From the NCBI GenBank assembly GCA_019633425.1, contig WSUB01000004.1:496001-560000 (forward strand): 64,000 nt of DNA. The letters run 5' to 3'. Position 1 is the first letter of the stretch. Each line of letters opens with the position of its first letter. The position numbers were made by a program, and so were the translations under genes. Source of the stretch: Tulasnella sp. 424. Lineage: Eukaryota; Basidiomycota; Agaricomycetes; Cantharellales; Tulasnellaceae. The notes under the pieces are model-generated. The model made no database searches. It had not been told where the DNA came from and saw only the letters and a program-made list of their open reading frames with translations. Below are positions 23,243 to 36,384 of this stretch, piece after piece.

Positions 23243-24951
23243 TTAATATTGCCATTCCCGCTTGACTCTCTTCTCCGCCGAATGGTCTATTTGAGATGGG
23301 AGAAAAGGATGGGCGTGTTAGGTCGAGTGATAGATTACTTTCTGGAGAGTGTTTTGTCTTACCTATCTGGTTTTGTCCGTCGCGCAGTCGCTTCAAAGGA
23401 TTTGGAGTTGAGCTCCCCGGCTCGGATTTTACTGCCACCTGCGCGCTCCCCTCTAAAGGCCCGATGGTCGTCGACTCCGCTGTGCTCCTTGAATCCGGGG
23501 GTACTGATCCGGACAACCCAGGCTCTGGCTTCACCGACGGTACGGCTGCTGGAGTTGCACTCATCGACCTGGCCAACCGCGCCATCTCTAATTCCAGCTG
23601 CTCCTCTTTGACACTCCTACTCCGCCTTTCATTCTCGTCAGCGGTAGTCGCAGGAGGCTCCTGTTTCATCTGCACATCCGCAGCAGGGTCGGGCTTCACT
23701 TCCGGACTTCGGCCGCTTGGCAATCGTTCTTCCGGCGGCACGATGCCACCGCCTGCAGCGAGTACTTCCAGTTCACGTAAAAGTTGCTCTTCTTTCACGT
23801 TGGGCTTCGTTTCTTGAGGAGGTTCCGGTGAGGCGAGGTGGTTGTTTTGAGCGAGACGGGATAATTCGTATTCGAGCTGTTCTTGTTTCGTGGCTGAAGG
23901 GGAGAAGACCAGTTGCATGAACGTCCAACAGTCAGTTTCTGCGCGACATGCCCATCAGCATGGTCCAAGATTTATCACGCACCAGGATTCTGAGCGATGT
24001 TGGGTTTCGTTTCTTGAGGTGGAGGAGAGGTAAGGAGCCGGTTTTCAGTGAGACGGCTCATTTCATATTCGAGTTGCTCCTCCTTCGTCCGAGAGGAAGC
24101 TTCTTCGTCTTGTTTCACGGCTGCGCACAACGGGTGCATAGGGCAACAAAATCAACTTCGCAGAATCTAAGCGCTGATCCCTCGTTTAACGCACCAGGTG
24201 TGGACCGTCCATCGTTCAGAACGGTAGCAGCGAGGATGGCCTTTTTCTTTTTCTTCTCTTCATCTTCATCCTCGGGCGGTTGAGCAAACTCGGCTGGCTC
24301 TGGAGGAGGAGGGGATGGGGGTGGTGATGGACGAGTCGGAAGGGGCTCTTTGTATGTCCCTTTGAGAGTAGGAACATAAGGTAAGGTAGGGGCAGGGTAA
24401 GGCCCTGGAGCGAAGTCGCGGCGGTTTACATCGCTAGGGGGTAATAGTTTGATGTTCACGAACTCTATAACAAACCAAGTGTAAGTACGAGGGTGCAACG
24501 ACGCGGAGAGAAACACTTCACACTGACGGTCACTGTCTAGTTTGGCTGTTGAGCGACAAGGACTTTGGTAGACGGTGGTCCTCCGACTTTCTTCGTCCTG
24601 GGGTAACATCAAGTCCCTCTCCGTCCGTGGAGACAGCCTCGCAAAATCCTTCCAATAATGATATCCCAGTGCGTACTGGACGCGGGACGCATCGCTCCCA
24701 GGGACGTACAGGTCGATGGCGATGTCGCGCAGGAACGACGACCCCACTCCTCCTCTATACCACAAGCTGCTCGGTCTCGCCAGTCCACCGGCGTCTGCGA
24801 GCAAGTAGAGCCATGTGGATACGACGCCCAGAGCCTGTGAATTCTTGTACCAATCTTTGGCACCGTAGATCCCGATCGGGTTCTCGATGTAAAGGATGAC
24901 GGTGTCGGGCTCCGGCGTTGGTTCTTTCTTCTTTGACTTTCCTTTCCCCAT
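23243..24951 (-). CDS. Unrecognised protein with KEEQLExE repeats and many SUMO-type motifs
   Basis: Exons 24951-24195, 24120-23983, 23893-23363 and 23286-23243 join in frame to 489 residues. I do not recognise the family. The first 170 residues look folded (VILYIENPIGIYGAKDWYK, then YALGYHYWKDF); next is a Pro-rich linker and an acidic/poly-Lys stretch. The rest is disordered with a repeated element: KEEQLEYEMSRL at 265, KQEQLEYELSRL at 301, KEEQLLRELEVL at 332 and KEEQLELEMARL at 394, often near PPQETKPN. At least six hydrophobic-Lys-x-Glu motifs (331, 374, 393, 419, one near 452 and 483) match the SUMO consensus. A KRLR basic patch suggests nuclear location. An additional small intron near 24480-24530 is possible. 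Role unknown. Confidence 0.75.
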
Positions 24952-27517
<2,566 letters not shown>

Positions 27518-27752
27518 ACGCATGGCTTCGAATGGACTCTTTCATATACCATTTCTCCTTCCCACCTCCTCACTTCTTTTGCATTGACGATTCGATCTGC
27601 ACTTGGACTTTCTCTTTCTCATTCTGGGGACTTTGGTGTCACATTCTTCGCGTTTTATATGAACCCCACTCTATTTTCATTACAAAGGGAACTCTATCGT
27701 AATTACACCCGACGGACACGAGACATCGACATGTTGATATGCGAATATAGAT

Positions 27753-30700
27753 TTAGTACACCTGTCGAATAAAACGCTATTAGTCATTTTGATGCAGACG
27801 GACGAGAAAGTTGGGAAGAAACTTACTTCTAAGACGTAGCGTTCATCTTCCTTGAGCTCCTCGATGTACTCCGCGGCAGCCTCACGAGTGAACCCAGCAT
27901 ACTGAGTCAACGCACCGATCAATGCCTCGTAGACATCTGGAACGGGCCACGTCGGTCCACAGAGGTAGAAGACGCCCTTGCCGAGCGCGCCTTCGGCCTT
28001 TCCGCCGAGCATGGAAGCGAGCATCTCTCCATCCTCAAGCATCTTGTTTTGGATGTAGATCTTTTGCTTCTGGTCGCGAGAGAAGGCGAATCCAGCGTGG
28101 GTGATGATTCCTTCGGCCAGGTACGCCTCGAGTTCTTCGCCGTAGAGGTATTCCTGCGAACGATGGCGAGAACCGAAGTAGTAGACGAGAGGACCAATGG
28201 GAATGTTTTGAGATTTGAGCCAGGCTCGGTGCTGGATGAATGCTCGGAAGGGAGCGGCACTAGTGGAGGAGGACGATTGCATATGTTAGCGAACGTACAG
28301 GCCGAGGAGGAGGGATAGACTCTTACCCAGTACCCAAACCAGCCATGATGATAGGTTGCATGTTGTCTGGAGGCAACTTCATGACGCTGGGTTTGATCGA
28401 GACCGTCACCTTTTGACCTGGTTTCAGAGCGGCTAGGTAGCGAGTGCATTGACCGAATCTTGGGGAACCTGGTAGACGCCAATCGAGCTGCGATCAGTTG
28501 ACTGGAGGAGTGGATGCATCGTTAAGAACTTACCACTTGGTGTCACCCAGTCAACCGTCACAACAAGCAAGTCAACTCGGTCACCGACGGCAGCCTGAGA
28601 GCTCGCGATACTGTAGTGGCGAGGCGCGATATCGCCAACGAGCTCGCAAAGGGTAGCAAAGTCGGGTCTGCACGAATCGTACATCTTCAACACGTCCGCA
28701 AAGGTGACCGTATCGACCTCGGATAGCTTCTTGAACGTGGAGGAGCCCTCAGCAGCGCCGATAAAGCGCAGTGCCAGACGGTGCTCCTTCGACTTGGCGT
28801 GGTCGGCGAGAGCGGCGTAGAACGACTTGGGCGGGCGGCCGAAGATATCGACTTGTTGTTGAAGAGCTTGGAAGACGGTTCTGGTCTGTCGGTATCCCGG
28901 ACCACGGTTCGCACTAGGGACGGAGAGGGTGACCACTGAGGAAGGGTCCAGGCCGTACCACGAGCAGAAGTCCTTGACCTCGTCCTCATCGTTCCATCCG
29001 TGAACACCCAGAGCTTCTCCGATAGCGTACTTGAGTCCCGTACCAGCAGTGTCGAACTCGAGGTGGAAGACGTTGCGGTCGTAACTGAGCGGGGTGAGAC
29101 GGCGGTTGACGGAGCAAGTGACGAGGAAGGTTCGTTCTTCCAAGTCGGGTCGGAGAGAGGGGTTTTGTTGGGTCGTGTCGAGGGTATCTTGACGAGGTAG
29201 GCGGTATGCCTCGCGGAAGAGGATGTTCTTGGCTGCATCTCTCCACGAGCCGAGAGCTGCGGACTCTTGATCACCAGCTTCCAAGCCTCGGAAGGACTCC
29301 AACTCGACAGCGTTGAACTCGAAGGACTTCAGAGCCTTGACTGGCGCATCCTTTAAGTCGGCGGGAGCAGCAGCAGAAATGGGAACTTGGAAAATTCCGG
29401 ACCATAGTCTGGACGCGACCTTGGTAATTTCGATTCCTGCGACCTCATCTCCGAACAGCGCGTTAGCGGTCTTGGTCAACTTCGCCTCGGTGCAGGACGC
29501 GCCAGCGTACAGCCTGAGGAAGGCGAGGTGACCGAGGACGTTTTCGACTACTAGCTTATGCTCGGGATCCGTCCCCACGAGCGACTCAGCGACCGCCTTG
29601 CTGTTAAGGGTGTAGATCGCAAGTCCCCTCTCGCGAGCAATCTCGGCTGAAGGGGTAGCGAGGTTCGCGGCAACCTCCTCTGGCGTCCACTGGGAGAAGA
29701 CGAGCACTAAAGACTTGGGCTTCGCATTGTGGAGAACATCGTGGGTTTTGAGGAGGGCTTGGTCGAGCACGGCGGTGAAGTCCGCGGTCCCTTCAACCTC
29801 CTGGTCAGGAAGAATGACTTTGGTAGGGAGGTTTTGGGCAACTGCATCCTCGCTCGAGATGAGAACCCGACTGACTGAGAGACCTCCAGCCTTGGAGAAG
29901 GCGTCAAAGTCGGTGCTGAGTCTAGCGGCCAACCCGGGTGTGTTCACGAACGATTGAGCGACGACGGTGGGGAGACTTGTGAGAGGGGTGGACGAGGTGC
30001 CGTAGAACAGAAGCTTCTTGAGGTTCGTTGGGTAAAGAGACTGCACGGGGGTGGTGGATGCGCTCTTGGACAGAGTCTCGACGAGGGAAATGAGCTCCGA
30101 AGGACGGGAGGCGAGTTCGAGGATCTTGGTAGGGGTGAAGGATCGCTTGTGGACAGAAGGAGCCGCAGGGAGGGCAAAGATGGTTCCAAGGACATCCTCG
30201 TACAGGACACCTGTGGCACCTTCCTGGAGAACCTCATCGATAACCTGAACGGAGGAAACCGTCTTAGGAAGGACCTGGAGGAACTTCTCCGCGTTCCACG
30301 GACGTAGCACACGGACGCTAACAACTCCGATTTCGGGGACGTGGTCCGCTATCGCTTCGAGCACGGAGCTGAGGAGACCTTTGAGGACGACGAATACGGT
30401 CTTGGCGGTTGCGCTCCCGCGGTAGTCGAAAGGTGAGTACCCCACTTGCAGCAAAGCTTGTTCGACATTTCCAGCTGGGGACAGAGAGTTGATGCCGGGG
30501 TAACTGATTTGTCGGACTTCTCGTGCGGCGGCGTATTGATCGAAGATGTGGATGATGTGGGATCCGGGAACGTTGTACGAGGCAGCTGCGAGGTCTGCCG
30601 TTTCTTGCGCCGAAGACGACAAAACGACCGCAAAGCCTTCGGGTAGAATTGGGATAGAAGTGGAAAGCGGGGCGAGGCTGGGAGTCAAGGTGAGGGATGG

Positions 30701-31180
30701 TTCGAGGGCAGAGATGGCTGCGACTTGAAGGACCACTCGACCAGAGTGGCTTGCGGGGGGCAGGCTGGCTAGTGAAGGGGCCATCTGACCAAGACCCTCC
30801 GGAGTAGTGTAGGCAGATAGAACGCCACTTGCGTCTTTTTTGGAAGAGGTTCCTTGGCCCAATCGACCAGCGAGGGTCAAACCCGCGCCGCTCCGGTTTT
30901 GCATTTCCACGTAGGTCGCACCCGAACCGTTCTTTGACCACTCCTTGGTCAAACTGCCGATTCCAAACTGCTGAGCGGTGTCATACCCGAATACGACCTC
31001 GCTGTTCCTGGAAACAACCGACTCGAGGATAGCGGATGCACTTGCGATGAGACCTGCACCTGGTGGCGTCGAGGGTGAGAGATACGAGCCGGGGAGCTGC
31101 GTCTCTTTTTCTTTCAGGATGGGCGAGTTCGTCAACGTCGAAGACGTCGAGAAAGGAGTCGTTGCGCCCGTTTGAGACAT
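27753..31180 (-). CDS. MET10: Assimilatory sulfite reductase (NADPH) flavoprotein subunit
   Basis: Four exons (31180-28534, 28468-28327, 28259-27827, 27761-27753) encode 1076 residues, typical for fungal MET10. The long N-terminal half is the pyruvate-ferredoxin-oxidoreductase-like region found in fungal MET10. The C-terminal half is the FAD/NADPH reductase module: RHYSIASSQ (FAD binding), IIMAGLGTGAAPFRAF (NADPH pyrophosphate loop), YYFGSRHRSQEYLY, and the end ERYVLEVY. Known: with the siroheme subunit it reduces sulfite to sulfide for methionine and cysteine synthesis. The last coding exon is only nine bases (GTG TAC TAA); without it the reading runs through the intron and adds unrelated residues. 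Splicing it restores the conserved VLEVY end. Confidence 0.95.
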
Positions 31181-31704
31181 TCCTGAAGTGGTAGTGGTGG
31201 TGAGAGGGATGGGGGATGATGGCTTGGTGAGGATCTTGTTGGGGGTTGGAAATTTCGTGCTATTTGTTTGTCACTAAGCGAAATGTTGCGCCATCGCTCT
31301 CGTTAATCGCGCCTTCACCACGACGTGGAGTCCCTTGCGGCAGTTCACCGGCCGAAGCACCTCCCTGCGAGTCTAAGCTTGCGTGATCAGGTCCCATCCC
31401 TCAGGATCTGGCTTCTTAGCGGAAGAGTACCCAATCAAATCCAAGCATTTACCGGACCGACTAAGAGACCAAGAACACGCAGAGGCTAACCTTTGCACAG
31501 TGCGCTCAATGTCAGACGAGGAAAATTATATTATTCGTATTAGATGGAATCGTGTTCACGTGTAGAAAAGTCTAAAACATCGTATTACATATCAAGGCGT
31601 AGATGTGGAAAGAAACGGGATATAGCCCTCTAAATCTGGAATAAATTGTCGGATGGCCCCGGACTGAAAATTCTCGGCCTATAATTACCTACCCAAAGGC
31701 CCGG
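31181..31704. other. Intergenic region, MET10 promoter side
   Basis: Presumed MET10 promoter and the 3' side of the TmpA-like gene. No TATA box, Cys3/Met4-type palindrome or coding exon was recognised. Confidence 0.5.
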
Positions 31705-33647
31705 TCACGAGTCCCAAATAGCGCCGAAGGCGGGGACACCTGCTGCTAGGTCAGCATGCGACGATCTAAAACAGGGGACAGACTAAATCTTACCTCGTGC
31801 CATCAGCCCATACACAACCTTTTGGGTTAGAGGTTGGTTCGAAATAATGCAAACTGCCTCAGCATTAAATTCTTTATACACGTGGTGGATCAGCTTGACC
31901 ATGTCTGCATGGCACCGTCAGTCTGCCGAGTTGTAATGACATCTGCGAGATACTCCTACTCACCAGGCTTGCCGTGTGCATCCGTATCGTAGATGATGGC
32001 GTCTGGGGCAGCTGTCATGATGGAGTCGACGAAGCGGTCACCGTAGGTCTTGCGAATGTTTCGCGAAGTCCAAAGCAGCTTGATGGCGGTTTTGTTGGCG
32101 AAAACTAAGAGACAAGAGTCCGTAAAATTCCCGATGTATGATTAGACATCAACTCGACGTACCATGAGGAGCACAAGGGGCGATGCCGCTGCCGGTTGCG
32201 ACCACAACCACACGGTTAAAGAGTGGCACGACATTCATGATACCAGCGGTGGGCTGAGCAGTGCATCGTCAGCTCGAATAAGCGCTGTATGAGACACTGG
32301 TCCGGTTACTCACGACGCCGCGAACCCAGATTTCTTCAGGGGGATTAGCGATCGTCTTTGAAGTCCAATCGCCGACTCGAGAAATAATATGATCAAAGCC
32401 CTTTTGGTTGGGAATACTGATGGTGGCGAAGGAGTGCCATTCGGTCAAGGGGCTGTAGGAGACGCGAGAAAAGGTCCCGGGGATGGCGCTGGTATACTCG
32501 TAGTGGATGCGGACAGCTGGGGCGAGAAATGTAAGTCAGAGTTGCCGAGTGCCCACGAAATGGTCGCTCACCGTGGTTGGAAAGAACTTCGGACTGGACT
32601 TTGACCTTCCGAAGGTGAGTCCATGACGAGGCGATCGAAGCGGTGAGGATTACGACGAGCCAAAATGGAGCCGAATGACGCAGAGCGACATGAAGGGGAA
32701 CTGAGGGATCCTTATAGTCACGGACGAGAAGGATGACTTGGGCCCAGACCAAGCCGGTAACAGTCCAGCCGAGGAACTAACGCCGGACAATGGTTAGCAA
32801 TGTGCGTGCAGAAACAAATGAGAGATACATACCCTGTGAACCATCTCAAACTTGTCATGGTGTATCCTTCTCCAGGCGGGAGCAGCGAGCGCGATGATAA
32901 CAAGAAGGAACGCGAGGATGACATAGGTGATCACCGCAAGTGGAATAGATGCGATTCGCCTTCGGAGGTCAATGCTGACTTGCACCGTGAAGTAGATGAG
33001 CCACATTAAAGCCGCGACTGCTGATCCAGAATGAACTAATCAAGGGAAGCGCTCAGCGTCTGAACATCATTCCGCTCTGGCTGGAAGGCACTTACTTCCT
33101 CCCAGACTGTAAACTCTGGCAGTGAAGACTCTAATCCACAAAGGCCATGATTTCGGGACGGCAGTGAAGATAAAGAATAGTCCATTAACGATCTATAAAT
33201 TACCAAATTAGTATCAGAGAATTGTTGAATAGGAAGCGAGATACGCACGTGTTCCTCCCGAATGAGTACAGAGACGAAGATGTTGGCAATGACGATCTTG
33301 CCAATGTAATCTGCCGTAGCTCCACGTACAGCCACAGAGATCAAGACACCCATGTTGACAAAGAATACGATCGAGAAGAGTCGTCGATAGATATTCAAGA
33401 TGTGGTGGCGAATGTTTCGCATGAACTTCCTTTGATCTTTCTCCGGCAGCTCGGTGTCCATATAACCTTCCCATCCGCCGTCAATGTCCTCTAGACCATC
33501 TTCGACGGACTTCGAAGTGACGACGACCTGGTTGAGCTTCTCTTTCTTCAAAGAGTCGTCGGATGATTTTGGTGAGAGAGAATGAACGGTTGGCGTGGTT
33601 TCGCCAGACCTGGGCTGGTCGGGTTGCGGAACAGGAGTGGAGGACAT
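31705..33647 (-). CDS. TmpA-like membrane flavoprotein oxidoreductase
   Basis: Nine exons (33647-33249, 33192-33096, 33035-32833, 32776-32572, 32516-32314, 32253-32163, 32104-31964, 31904-31794, 31739-31705) join in frame to 494 residues. A soluble N-terminus leads to RNIRHHILNIYRRLFSIVF and about six membrane helices (LGGIHSGSAVAALMW among them). A flavin/NAD(P)H domain follows, with EWHSFATI, VVVVATGSGIAPC and the end GVPAFGAIWDS. Known: this layout is that of Aspergillus TmpA, a ferric-reductase-like membrane oxidoreductase affecting conidiation; the same module ends some adenylate-forming reductases. There is no adenylation domain here. Heme-ligating His pairs are not obvious, so ferric reductase activity should not be assumed. 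Substrate unknown. Confidence 0.82.
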
Positions 33648-35000
33648 CGTTGGATCTGCTGTTCTAGCTTGAATGAAGGGATGTTGAAGTCGATGAGATG
33701 GAGAGAAGATGACTGTGTGTTGGGGAAGTTTGATGCATTCCGCAAAGCAATTATATAGCCAACCCGACACCGGGCTACTCCGTAGAGCATTCAAGTTCCA
33801 TATGGTAGATTCAAAGCCCGCCAGAGCACTTCCAAACTCGGAGGTTCGCTTTGAAAGGTTCGGGAAAAGTTCTGTCAGTGACCCCGCTATGCGCCTTGCA
33901 GATGCCAATAGGCGACCCGGCATAGAAGCATTCAGCTAAACGCCACAAGCCAAGTTCCCGATTAAGTGTTCCAGATACGTAAAGCGCATATTCCAATGCC
34001 CAATCTCTTGCATCGAATGCGAGTTAGTCCAAACAGCCGAACCTATGCCAAGCAGGACCGTCGCTTGGCGGTTCCAGAAGGCGACGGGAACTGAGATAGA
34101 ATATAAAATAACAAGCCTGATGAACAATCTCCAGAAGTAAGCTTGGGGATTCTAGAGCTTATACCACATTCCGCATCTTGCCGCATGGCGAGGGAGTTGA
34201 TGCAGGGAATCGAGACAGGCCGCGTCTCAATTGACCGCAATGCTTTCCAAATGCGATCCCTAGGTCGGACGCAAGTGGCCATTGTGTGTGGAACTCCATG
34301 TGATACTTTCAAACTGTACCCTCGACTGTCTGGAGGTATTTGATGGGCGAGGAAAGGTTTCTCATCGGGTGAGACCGGGCTACTTCCAGGAAACACGAAG
34401 GACAGGCAGAGGGTGGAGATCGACAACCTATAATCAGAATGGTCGTTGAGCGTGGAATAAAGCTCTACGCTATCAGTGGAACAAGCAGGTGAGGGAAACG
34501 TGGTTGCATACGCCCTTGAAACTTGGGTTGTCGGTGGCTCATTGCTCAGCCCCGCAGCGCCGCTTTCGCCGAAAACGCCGTCAGTTCAAAGAGCTCCGCG
34601 AGTTCTCTCCATAGACGCCACCGAAGGAGGAGCTAGAGTAACTTTCTATTAGGTTATCCCTTTCAAGCAGGGCAAGGGACTACCAGTCTCATCGACCACC
34701 GGTCATCCTCCCTGGGACCCTGATGCTTTCTGATGAAGTGCAGGAGGATCAGACCCGAAGTTCATCTACAGTACCTGTTCGACGAGGAAGTAGCCTCTGT
34801 GAGGATCTCCTCGATTAGAAACCAGTGACATGTGGCTCTAGTAAAGGCACTGCAGCTGCTACATGTGTATGAGATAGATAGTCTCGAGCTCGCCGGGGTT
34901 CGTGAAGTCCGCATTTTACGAATGATGATCGATAGTCTGTAAATAAATATACGACACCAGTGCCTTTAGAGAATTCGAAATATCACTACTGGGGTTAATA
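33648..35000. other. Intergenic region between TmpA-like and RING-CH genes
   Basis: About 1.35 kb without a gene I can support. It includes the TmpA-like promoter (with a purine/pyrimidine leader) and the 3' side of the RING-CH gene. Open frames between 34040 and 34430 have no motif, codon signal or splice support. No transposon ends were seen. Confidence 0.5.
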
Positions 35001-36180
35001 CTACTCGACTACAACGACGGGGGCTCGCGATTTTGAGGCTACCCGCTTCGCGTGCTGCTTTGCAAGTGGAGGATGTTCAATCTCTCCCAAGTCTTGAATG
35101 ACAGTCTCCAACGGTTCAGGAAGAAGGTACGGTAGAGCCGCAAAGAGGGCGTAGAGCATTATCGGGTCGGCCTCCCCAGTGGATATCACATAGCGGCTGG
35201 ACAGATGCCAGAGCTCGTTAGCCGTTGCATACCATGAAAAGAGGGGGTACCTGAGAATTCACCGTAGTAACTCGTACGTGATGATTCCGGAACGGAGGCT
35301 CCATACTAGGCGGAGGCCCTGCGCTGGCTCCAGCAGAGTAGCATGAGCGAGACGGAGGAGTGGGTATGCCGTGCGGGCAGCGCGCAGGGCAAGATGGTAT
35401 GTGGCTACAATGAAAGCGGTTAGGAATCCGGTAACAATGCGTGGTGTCATGCATTCAAGGAGCGGAATAGGCTCTGCTGAGGCATTGCTCGCTGCTATCG
35501 GATAACTCGATGCCGGTTGGCCCGGGTTCAGCGAAGTTAGAATGGGACGAAGGACCTCCTTCCAGAGTTGCCCTAATAATTTAATTTCGGTACTTTCTGT
35601 AGGAGCCGGGCTTCGTGTCATACAGAAATTGTGTGGCTCCTCGACCCCTCGCATGGAGCGCCAGAGGATGACAAAGCCGAAAGGAAGGACCTGCAAAAGA
35701 CCGCCAACGACGCCGAGGGCCACTGAAAGAGTAATACATGAGATATATTTCACAATTTTGGTTTGAATGCTGACCAGGTGCGAGAAGAGTTTGAATAGGG
35801 CGGCGCCATTTCACCACATCGACGTATTTGGATTGGCATTGCTCACAGGCGATACCCCCACGTATGTTCTCTTTAGTAGAGCTTTTGCGCCATGCAGTAA
35901 GGCATTCGATGTGAACATACTGGAGCGGTTCAATTGGGTTGCTTTAGAGAGGTGTAGTTTAGACGCCCTGCTACATGCTGCATACCTGCATGGTGCCTCG
36001 ACAGAGACACGGGCGGATGAGCGAGCTGGACTCCTCATCATCCAGGCATATACGACACGTAGGCTTCTCCTGCTCTTTCCCGGACAAAGCACCTGAAATC
36101 ACCGTGCGTTGGGTGTCTGGATCTGGCGCATCTGTTTCGCCATGGGTTAATTGCTCGGCAGGCTCCTTGGATTCAGACAT
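35001..36180 (-). CDS. RING-CH (MARCH-type) membrane E3 ubiquitin ligase
   Basis: Four exons (36180-35986, 35919-35775, 35722-35263, 35196-35001) encode 331 residues. The C4HC3 RING-variant domain is complete: Cys42, Cys45, Cys58, Cys60, His68, Cys71, Cys90, Cys93, with the RGTMQ/YVH element that marks RING-CH. Two or three hydrophobic helices follow (LGVVGGLLQVLPFGFVILW, IVTGFLTAFIVATYHLAL and one near 300). Known: such proteins are membrane-bound ubiquitin ligases that control turnover of membrane proteins, often at the ER or endosomes. The frame continues upstream only to a GTG, so the ATG at 36180 is used. It is divergent from the next gene with 204 bases between starts. Confidence 0.87.
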
Positions 36181-36384
36181 GGGTGGTTGCAAGAGAGGAT
36201 CTGATACAGCGAGAGAAGACTGCGAGGGTGAGAGAAGACGGGATGCCACGCAGATAACAGACAGAAGCTAGCGGGGATGGCCGAATGGGCTGACACAAGG
36301 CCACCTGCAACCACGTGACCACTGGGTACCGGCGGCCAACGCGCACCCACCACCACCCTAGACTCGCCGCGCAACATCTTCTGA

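Noticed and set aside
31705..33647. NADPH oxidase or ferric reductase call
   Set aside because: Flavin and NADPH motifs are present, but the paired heme-binding histidines are not evident and the ends match TmpA.
33996..34980. Possible extra gene between TmpA-like and RING-CH genes
   Set aside because: Only short frames with no motif, no initiation context and no matching splice sites.
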